Source: Deltaproteobacteria bacterium (GTDB taxonomy: Bacteria > Desulfobacterota > Desulfuromonadia > Geobacterales > Pseudopelobacteraceae). Taken from it: a stretch of DNA of 64,000 nucleotides. The notes beneath the pieces were generated by a model that did no database searches, was not told the DNA's origin, and was given only the letters and a program-made list of their open reading frames with translations. Location of the stretch: NCBI GenBank assembly GCA_021780495.1, contig JAJXYO010000062.1:164626-228625 (forward strand), given 5' to 3'. The position numbers and the translations under genes were made by a program. The first letter of the stretch is position 1, and the number at the start of each line of letters is the position of its first letter. Shown in pieces: positions 51,988 through 57,251 of this stretch.

Positions 51988-52059
51988 GGACCTACCAGAG
52001 GGTCAGGTCTACAGAATTCAATTTCTGTGATCTGTAGACCTGACCCTTAGCGGTTCTTT
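51988..52059. repeat. Palindromic repeat, right of brnTA
   Basis: GGTCAGGTCTACAGA and TCTGTAGACCTGACC are perfect 15-bp inverted arms around a 15-base loop. The outer bases GGACCTACCAGA and CTTAGCGGTTCTT match the left copy, giving a direct repeat of about 70 bases around brnTA. Confidence 0.88.
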
Positions 52060-52063
52060 CACG

Positions 52064-52552
52064 TTATTTGTTATCTTTTCCGTTTGAGAATGCCTCGTTG
52101 AATTTTGCATACGCCAAGCAAATAACGGCAATAAGGCAATAATAAACCCAACGGGGAGCCTTTCTACCAAGCTTCTCATAATAACTTGCAATATAATGGC
52201 TCACAAAACAAAACAACAATGCAATGCCAATGAAGACAATTGTAATTAGTATTATATTTTTTACCTTTTTGTCATGGCATCTCTGTACATTGGTCTGATC
52301 AAACTCATTTTGTGGTGGCTTAACTACATAGCTCAAGGTCTCTAAAATGCCTGCTTTCTTAATTTCGACACAAGCCAAGAGCTTCAGCATCTCTGAAATA
52401 TATTCCTCTTTCAAACCGTTAAGTAAAAATATATTAGTTTTCCCCGAATGGTATATGACAAAGTTTTTATTGCCAAAAATGTTATGCTCAACACATTTTA
52501 AAATACTAGATATTGGTATTGTTTCAACGTGTTCACCAAAAGCTATTGTCAT
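52064..52552 (-). CDS. Hypothetical membrane protein (cassette-array gene)
   Basis: A 162-residue AT-rich protein of unknown function. Two membrane helices lie near residues 100-122 (NIILITIVFIGIALLFCFVS) and 134-150 (WVYYCLIAVICLAYA). The N-terminal 90 residues look soluble. It is the last gene of the AT-rich array. I see no clear attC between it and the 66-codon gene upstream, so both may belong to one cassette whose end was altered by the repeat at 51988-52059. Confidence 0.6.
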   Translation of the reverse strand: MTIAFGEHVETIPISSILKCVEHNIFGNKNFVIYHSGKTNIFLLNGLKEEYISEMLKLLACVEIKKAGILETLSYVVKPPQNEFDQTNVQRCHDKKVKNIILITIVFIGIALLFCFVSHYIASYYEKLGRKAPRWVYYCLIAVICLAYAKFNEAFSNGKDNK

Positions 52553-52597
52553 CTGATAGCTGTCGATAGCTATATAGTTGTGCGATTTGGATATATA

Positions 52598-52798
52598 TTA
52601 CTTATAAGCAATAAAATGCACGCGAATTATAACTACTAATAAAACAATTGATATACTTACCAAAAATCTAATATTTATACCGTTAGATAAATACTGAATT
52701 GCAATTACACCACATAAAAGCATTAGCCCCAACAGTAAATAACGCGTTTCTATGATTATCTGATCCAAATACCCATAGTTTTCAATTTCGTATTTCAA
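52598..52798 (-). CDS. Small two-helix membrane protein (cassette gene)
   Basis: A 66-residue protein with two hydrophobic helices (YLLLGLMLLCGVIAIQYL and FLVSISIVLLVVIIRVHFIA). It appears to start with TTG at 52798 behind AAAGGA, 19 bases inside the cassette boundary at attC 52817-52886. Function is unknown. Confidence 0.55.
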   Translation of the reverse strand: MKYEIENYGYLDQIIIETRYLLLGLMLLCGVIAIQYLSNGINIRFLVSISIVLLVVIIRVHFIAYK

Positions 52799-52816
52799 TG
52801 TTAAAGTCCTTTATTT

Positions 52817-52886
52817 ATCCAACGGCTATGAGCGTGACCGGCGCGGCGAGCTTTTCGACGCGACCGAGTCCACGCGAGAGTTGGAA
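52817..52886 (-). other. attC-like site 1 (70 bp)
   Basis: On the minus strand it runs from R'' TTCCAAC to R' GTTGGAT, with a stem-forming interior (GACTCGGTCGCGTCG / CGCCGCGCCGGTC). It follows the Mrr-like gene. The R'' end is complementary to the first bases of that gene's own cassette (TTGGAAC), as integron cassettes require. Confidence 0.75.
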
Positions 52887-52912
52887 CTTCACTTGTAGTT
52901 CGGCGAATTCAA

Positions 52913-53791
52913 TCATGTTGACTCAAAGAAATCCTCATCAATTTCTTTCACTTCATAAACATTCTTTACTTGTGTGCCGACACCGTATTGGTACATGAGT
53001 TCGATAAGTTTCTTTCCGTCTATCAGAATGATCTTATGATGCGCGTCATGTGATTTCTTGACGGCAGAATCGTCAAATGTTGAGGTTGTTACAAATACTC
53101 CTTTTGTTGTGTCACCACTCATTGCTCCGATAAAATTACGGATATCCTTTTCCCTGACTTTGTTCTCATTGTATCGTTTTGCCTGTATATAAATCTTGTC
53201 AAGCCCCAGCTTGTCCTCATTGATGATTCCATCAATGCCGCCGTCATTGGATTTCGATGTCTCAATGAACTCGCCATATCCCATTTTCTCTAAGAGCAAA
53301 AGAACAACCTTCTCAAAATAATATGGATCGATATCCTTGAGTTTATCCAGCAATTCACTTTTTATCTGTGACTCAATTGCTGAGATTCCAGAATCAATTA
53401 GATCTTGAGGTGAAGAATTTTCTATTTCATCCTTGTCAGATGTTTTCGTTTTTTCTTCAGAGTAAAATTGCAGAAAATTTGTTTCGCTCTCGATGTCAGG
53501 TAAATGCAACTTTTTACGAGCAGCATCTTTGCCCTTCTGCGTAATCTGGACAGATCCTCGTTCTGGATATGTTATAAATCCGCCTTTTTTTAAATATGAT
53601 TTACCCCAGGCAATACGATTGAGAATCAACTTCTCTCCACTTTTTGTTTTCTGCTCAAGAAGTTCTTTGGGAAGATTGGAATAGTATTTATCAAGAACGA
53701 GGTTTAGTAATTCCCTGTGATGAATTATTTTCCCGTCGCTCAAAATGTCGAGTATCGGATTAAATGTTTCATGAAATTTTGGTAAATCCAT
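52913..53791 (-). CDS. Mrr-family restriction endonuclease
   Basis: A 292-residue predicted nuclease. The N-terminal Mrr winged-helix domain covers about 10-95 (ILSDGKIIHHRELLNLVLDK, GGFITYPERGSVQITQKGK). The C-terminal catalytic domain has FEKVVLLLLEKMGYGEF, the acidic SNDGGIDGII and the QAKRY motif, the D-E/Q-x-K site of Mrr enzymes. These often attack modified or foreign DNA. ATG 53791 is preferred, 9 bases behind AGAGAGG. It is carried in an integron-like cassette. Confidence 0.88.
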   Translation of the reverse strand: MDLPKFHETFNPILDILSDGKIIHHRELLNLVLDKYYSNLPKELLEQKTKSGEKLILNRIAWGKSYLKKGGFITYPERGSVQITQKGKDAARKKLHLPDIESETNFLQFYSEEKTKTSDKDEIENSSPQDLIDSGISAIESQIKSELLDKLKDIDPYYFEKVVLLLLEKMGYGEFIETSKSNDGGIDGIINEDKLGLDKIYIQAKRYNENKVREKDIRNFIGAMSGDTTKGVFVTTSTFDDSAVKKSHDAHHKIILIDGKKLIELMYQYGVGTQVKNVYEVKEIDEDFFEST

Positions 53792-53812
53792 CGAATTCAT
53801 CCTCTCTTTCTG

Positions 53813-53885
53813 TTCCAACGGCTCGCGCAGTTGACCCGTCCGGGCAGCCTTTCCTCCCGACCGGTGTCGAACTGCCTGGTTGGAC
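53813..53885 (-). other. attC-like site 2 (73 bp)
   Basis: Minus strand: R'' GTCCAAC to R' GTTGGAA. The arms GCAGTTCGACACCGGTCGGG and CCCGGACGGGTCAACTGC pair with small bulges, the usual attC geometry with extrahelical bases. Cleavage at G/TTGGAAC starts the Mrr cassette. Confidence 0.8.
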
Positions 53886-53946
53886 CCTCTCTCTTTACTT
53901 TTATCTCATCTCAAGGGCAGACACTTCCAGAGCAATTCCTTCTCAA

Positions 53947-54333
53947 TTATTTTAATATCACTATTTCATTTTGTAGTACGAACTCGGCAAGTCTCGCATG
54001 TAAATCACAGTACTCATCATATTTTTTCAGTGTTTTAAAATGTTTATTGTACCATGTCTCTATTCCTGTACTTGGTAGGCCCTTGTCCTTTAGAACGATC
54101 AACATATTTAATAAGGGAATATCTACATTCTGACAATAATGCCATAGGTCGTATAAGGCTTCACTAATAGCGTGTCGGGAGGCTGGATTGCTAAAATCAA
54201 GGTGTGGTGCATACTCACTGTACGCCTTTCTACACTTGTATTCCTTCATGTTGAGCAAAATTTCCGTGAGAAGCTTTGTCTGTTTGGTCTTAGAATCTCT
54301 GACGATATTCTCTATTTCAAGTGTCAATGCCAT
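53947..54333 (-). CDS. Hypothetical protein (cassette gene)
   Basis: A 128-residue helical protein of unknown function (IENIVRDSKTKQTKLLTEIL, YDLWHYCQNVDIPLLNMLIV, IETWYNKHFKTLKKYDEYC). ATG 54333 follows GGAGG; an upstream ATG at 54360 lies in the attC site. No family is recognised. It lies between attC sites 2 and 3. Confidence 0.65.
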   Translation of the reverse strand: MALTLEIENIVRDSKTKQTKLLTEILLNMKEYKCRKAYSEYAPHLDFSNPASRHAISEALYDLWHYCQNVDIPLLNMLIVLKDKGLPSTGIETWYNKHFKTLKKYDEYCDLHARLAEFVLQNEIVILK

Positions 54334-54358
54334 AATCAGTTTGCCTCCATTTGATGTC

Positions 54359-54413
54359 ATGTAACGGGCAGGTAATCACCGGCACTTTTGGCCGTTGCTA
54401 CGCTCAGTTGAAT
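54359..54413 (-). other. attC-like site 3 (55 bp, weaker)
   Basis: Minus strand: R'' ATTCAAC to R' GTTACAT, with the partly paired interior GCAACGGCC-AAAA-GTGCCGGTG. It is shorter and less regular than the others. Confidence 0.5.
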
Positions 54414-54570
54414 ACTCCTCGGTTTTTCGGTGACTCTTTTTCTCGTTTCGCCATCGCCGCCACAAACGCTGTCACTCCTTATTTCTGCTCCGCCACTTTG
54501 CGCCGATGTCGCCACTCCAGCCAACTTCTGCCGCGCCAAGCCGCGATTTTACTCGGTTGTCCTTGGTTTG
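54414..54570 (-). other. Cassette without a supported gene
   Basis: 157 bases between attC sites 3 and 4. On the minus strand a 60-codon frame exists (54357-54539, containing SVCGGDGETRKRVTEKPRSI) but runs into the attC. The segment is probably a non-coding cassette, a known type in integron arrays. Confidence 0.45.
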
Positions 54571-54629
54571 GTTCAACGGTTTGGGAGAACAGCGGCGGTT
54601 TTTTGGCCGCTGCTTCTTCCTGGTTAGGC
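54571..54629 (-). other. attC-like site 4 (59 bp)
   Basis: Minus strand: consensus R'' GCCTAAC to R' GTTGAAC. The arms GAAGCAGCGGC and GCCGCTGTTC pair with one unpaired base, the hallmark extrahelical base of attC. The stop codon of the adjoining gene lies inside R''. Confidence 0.88.
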
Positions 54630-55019
54630 CTTGATGTGTATTGTGATCCTTGAGCCTACCTGATCATGTGAAATATGTACTTCGCTGGCATCTACATGAT
54701 ACCTAATGCCGCCTCTTAATAGTTCAGGCGTTAAACCCTCGGCTGGCAGTTCTTCGCCGCAAACGATATAGAGTTCCTTGCTTGGGCTGTTAATTGGTTT
54801 TGAATGTACTTGAGGCAACTCCGAATCGACCATTACTTCAAACGAGCCATCAAAACCGGTGTTGATCAAGTAAAGATTACCGTTCTGAATCTCTGCCTGA
54901 AGTTCTTCACTTTGGTCATAGGTCCACCAATCGCCATCTGCATCAATCTTGTGTTCAAGGGCGCAGAGGTCAAAAACGGCAATGGTTGCAGTATCTGTTG
55001 TTATTTTTGTCATTTTCAT
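54624..55019 (-). CDS. Hypothetical protein (cassette gene)
   Basis: A 131-residue acidic protein, probably beta-rich (DTATIAVFDLCALEHKIDAD, NLYLINTGFDGSFEVMVDSE, EVHISHDQVGSRITIHIKA). No family is recognised. The ATG lies about 8 bases after the cassette boundary, with only a weak ribosome site, and the TAA stop is part of attC site 4. Confidence 0.7.
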   Translation of the reverse strand: MKMTKITTDTATIAVFDLCALEHKIDADGDWWTYDQSEELQAEIQNGNLYLINTGFDGSFEVMVDSELPQVHSKPINSPSKELYIVCGEELPAEGLTPELLRGGIRYHVDASEVHISHDQVGSRITIHIKA

Positions 55020-55022
55020 TTG

Positions 55023-55086
55023 GCCTAACGTCTCAAGGCACCAGCGGCGGAGCGTCAGCGGAGACCGCTGTTGCCGCTGGTTGTAC
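55023..55086 (-). other. attC-like site 5 (64 bp)
   Basis: Minus strand: R'' GTACAAC to consensus R' GTTAGGC. Stem arms ACCAGCGGC / GCCGCTGGT and inner AGCGG / CCGCT. TTAGGCC at the cleavage point is complementary to R'' of site 4 (GGCCTAAC), confirming the cassette between them. Confidence 0.88.
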
Positions 55087-55125
55087 GCTCATGCAGCAGG
55101 TGCATTAAGCTTCTGGTTGGCGATG

Positions 55126-55485
55126 TTACTCATTCCACATTTTTATTCCGAATTGAATGTCTGGGCTCGTATTTTTTTCGAGTAGACTTATCAACTCGAG
55201 GAAGGCATCTGATTCTCCTGAAAATTTGTTGATCTTCGGTTTTTTATCCACTCGTTCCAAAGCTCGCCCGTTGATATTGATCACCTTCCCGTCGGCTAGT
55301 TTTACTTTTACCCTTGGCGTTCCCCCAGGGAACACCAATGCGCTCAGAACAAATGACCCTCGTGTTACGTCTATGACTTTGATGTCATTCCAAGTGTAAA
55401 ACTTCTCCTTAAAGGTAAAACCGTCTTCCGTTACGTCGAGAACCTTGACGAAAAAACAGCTAAGTTGTCTGTGTCCGTAGATCAT
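55126..55485 (-). CDS. Hypothetical protein (cassette gene)
   Basis: A 119-residue protein of unknown function, probably beta-rich with a pleckstrin-like feel (VLDVTEDGFTFKEKFYTWND, IKVIDVTRGSFVLSALVFPG, VKVKLADGKVININGRALER). The start is ATG 55485, 6 bases after GAGG; ATG 55488 is an alternative. It lies between attC sites 5 and 6. Confidence 0.68.
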   Translation of the reverse strand: MIYGHRQLSCFFVKVLDVTEDGFTFKEKFYTWNDIKVIDVTRGSFVLSALVFPGGTPRVKVKLADGKVININGRALERVDKKPKINKFSGESDAFLELISLLEKNTSPDIQFGIKMWNE

Positions 55486-55495
55486 CATTTTCCTC

Positions 55496-55554
55496 GTACA
55501 ACGCTTGAGCGTCACCAGCCGGTTTTTCGGGCTGGTGGACAGCGTTGGTTATGT
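55496..55554 (-). other. attC-like site 6 (59 bp)
   Basis: Minus strand: R'' ACATAAC to R' GTTGTAC with the stem CACCAGCC / GGCTGGTG and the typical GCTCAAGC before R'. TTGTACG at its cleavage point matches R'' of site 5 (CGTACAAC). Confidence 0.88.
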
Positions 55555-55588
55555 GGCGCTGTCGGCTCGGAGATCAAAAGGGGAGAGT

Positions 55589-56098
55589 ATGGAACTGACA
55601 AAAGAAAACTTTGATGACTTCATTTCACGGCTGAAATACCACAACCAGGGTGAAGGCGTTGACGACCATTGCACGGCAGAACCTCTCTTCATTGTGCAAT
55701 CCCGGAAACGGCACGTTGGTATAGATTTGCAATACGACCCACCGACACTTTGGGTGGATTGCCCTGAACATGAAACCGAGTACGAAACTTATGAAGAACT
55801 CCGACAAGCGGCTGCTGAATACGAAGCAGAAAATGAATGTACGCTTGATGAGTGGGATTTCCGCTTTGATGATGAAATCCTCCACGGCAAAGAAACCGTT
55901 TTCCAGAAAGTTGGCTACTTCGACACATGGGAATTTGTCACTGCACATTTTACAAAAGAGGCCGCTGAAGCATTTATTGCCCGGAAAAAGCACGATCACA
56001 GGGAACTCCGCATTTATGTCGAAGCTCAGGTGTACTGCTGGGAGTGGAACGCCATCGTCAAGGGTTTTTTGACTGGCAAAATTACATTCAACGGATAG
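55589..56098 (+). CDS. Hypothetical acidic protein, inverted cassette gene
   Basis: A 169-residue acidic protein of unknown function (HNQGEGVDDHCTAEPLFIVQ, YDPPTLWVDCPEHETEYETY, VQKVGYF-like centre and YVEAQVYCWEWNAIVKGFLT). ATG 55589 follows GGGGAG. Unlike all other genes of the array it is on the plus strand, so it is carried backwards in its cassette between attC sites 6 and 7. Confidence 0.75.
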   Translation: MELTKENFDDFISRLKYHNQGEGVDDHCTAEPLFIVQSRKRHVGIDLQYDPPTLWVDCPEHETEYETYEELRQAAAEYEAENECTLDEWDFRFDDEILHGKETVFQKVGYFDTWEFVTAHFTKEAAEAFIARKKHDHRELRIYVEAQVYCWEWNAIVKGFLTGKITFNG

Positions 56099-56100
56099 CC

Positions 56101-56161
56101 ACATAACGGTATGGGAGATCACCTGACGGGTTTTAGGTCAGGTGCATCTTCCGTGTTGGAA
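56101..56161 (-). other. attC-like site 7 (61 bp)
   Basis: Minus strand: R'' TTCCAAC to R' GTTATGT. Arms GGAAGATGCACCTGAC and GTCAGGTGATCTCC pair with one bulged G. TTATGTGGC at the boundary is exactly complementary to R'' of site 6 (GCCACATAAC). Confidence 0.88.
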
Positions 56162-56170
56162 GGTTGCTTC

Positions 56171-56596
56171 TCAGTTACTTGATATTTTGTTTCCCCAATA
56201 TTCATCTGGGTTGCAAACTATAACCTTCAATTTGACGTCATTGTTATCATCAATATCCACGATGAAATAATATTCCTGTTTAGCTAGGAGTCTTGTCAGT
56301 TTGCTTTTAATCTCTATTTCTTTTTCATAGACTGCACCACCTTCACGCTGCCAAGTTACTATCGCCTTATCAGGTATTGGGGCACTTGGATTGACTATGA
56401 TTTTATAATTCCCCGAGGTTACCCAACCCGTTGTCAATTTTCTTTTGTTAAAAATGGTCATTGAGTCGCTGAATTTCATTGTCCCAATATTTCTGATGAC
56501 AATACTGTATGGCTGTGCAAACCCTGCCAATACATTTAATGATGCAAATAACAAGGCGACAAATACAAGAATAAATAGCGCATTCCTGATTTTCAT
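56171..56596 (-). CDS. Hypothetical exported protein (first cassette gene)
   Basis: A 141-residue protein with a signal peptide (ALFILVFVALLFASLNVLAG). The mature part is beta-rich (YSIVIRNIGTMKFSDSMTIF, GNYKIIVNPSAPIPDKAIVT, QEYYFIVDIDDNNDVKLKVI). No family is recognised. ATG 56596 follows GGAAA. The cassette boundary is G/TTGGAAAGG at 56605-56611, complementary to R'' of site 7 (CCTTCCAAC). Confidence 0.72.
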   Translation of the reverse strand: MKIRNALFILVFVALLFASLNVLAGFAQPYSIVIRNIGTMKFSDSMTIFNKRKLTTGWVTSGNYKIIVNPSAPIPDKAIVTWQREGGAVYEKEIEIKSKLTRLLAKQEYYFIVDIDDNNDVKLKVIVCNPDEYWGNKISSN

Positions 56597-56635
56597 TATT
56601 TCCTTTCCAACTCGTAGATCACCGGTTAGAGCATT

Positions 56636-56763
56636 GCATCTACCGGTATATGCAGGTATCTACCAGTAGATGAAAGCACATATATGTAGATGCAGACCAG
56701 GTATCTACCGGTAGATGCTTTTACTTGATATTCGCACCATCTCTTTCATCTATCTGTATATGC
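56636..56763. repeat. Cluster of five 18-bp near-palindromes
   Basis: Near-copies of GCATCTACCGGTAGATGC start at 56636, 56656, 56676, 56701 and 56746. The first three are exactly 20 bases apart. Each is a dyad by itself. They lie upstream of the first cassette gene and just outside its boundary, and may be regulator or recombination sites. The remaining gap 56764-56864 shows nothing else. Confidence 0.75.
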
Positions 56764-56864
56764 TTCCCACCTCACATCGCCTGACCTGATTGCCTTATCC
56801 ATAATCCTCAACAACCGATGTCCTTCAAACAGAGGCCGATTGCACTCATTGCCGGTCGTCCATT

Positions 56865-57239
56865 TCAACCGCGCGCGAGAAGTGATTCCAGCAGTTCGGG
56901 CAGAACCTCCTGCAGATTGCCATCCTTGGTCAGCACCGCATCCAGATCGGGGTGGGCCGACATGAGAGGGGCGGCGTCATCTCCGGTGAGGAGCACAAAC
57001 GGCTGGGCATACCCCTGCTCGCGCAGTTCGGCAAAGAGCTGGACCCCGTCGATGAACGGCATATTCATATCCGATACAACCACACGGATGGCCGGATCGG
57101 CCGCCAGCTTCTCCAGTGCATCCAGGCCCCCTAACGCCAGGACCGTACTGTATCCCTCCGACTCCAGGATTAGCCCGGTCAGCTCGGCCGTAAACTCATC
57201 ATCATCCACCACCAGGATTGTTGCGGGTGTGTCGCTCAT
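56865..57239 (-). CDS. Single-domain response regulator (CheY-like)
   Basis: A 124-residue receiver: acidic pocket VVDDDEF, acceptor Asp in VVVSDMNMPFIDG near residue 57, Thr in LLTGDDA, and Lys in AVLTKDGNLQ. It has no output domain. It lies 12 bases after the CheA-REC gene and closes the chemotaxis operon, so it is the likely output of that kinase. Confidence 0.9.
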   Translation of the reverse strand: MSDTPATILVVDDDEFTAELTGLILESEGYSTVLALGGLDALEKLAADPAIRVVVSDMNMPFIDGVQLFAELREQGYAQPFVLLTGDDAAPLMSAHPDLDAVLTKDGNLQEVLPELLESLLARG

Positions 57240-57251
57240 ATATGCTCCTTG

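Noticed and set aside
51339..52059. brnTA as part of the integron-like array
   Set aside because: Its flanks are REP-type palindromes and not attC sites, and the genes run in the opposite direction to the array.
52064..52798. attC site between the two small membrane-protein genes
   Set aside because: TATCCAA and a small ATAGCT/AGCTAT stem exist near 52570-52590, but there is no GTTRRRY end, so I do not call a site.
56636..56763. CRISPR-like reading of the repeated 18-mers
   Set aside because: Each unit is a palindrome, gaps between units are 2, 2, 7 and 27 bases, and there are no spacer-sized unique segments or cas genes.
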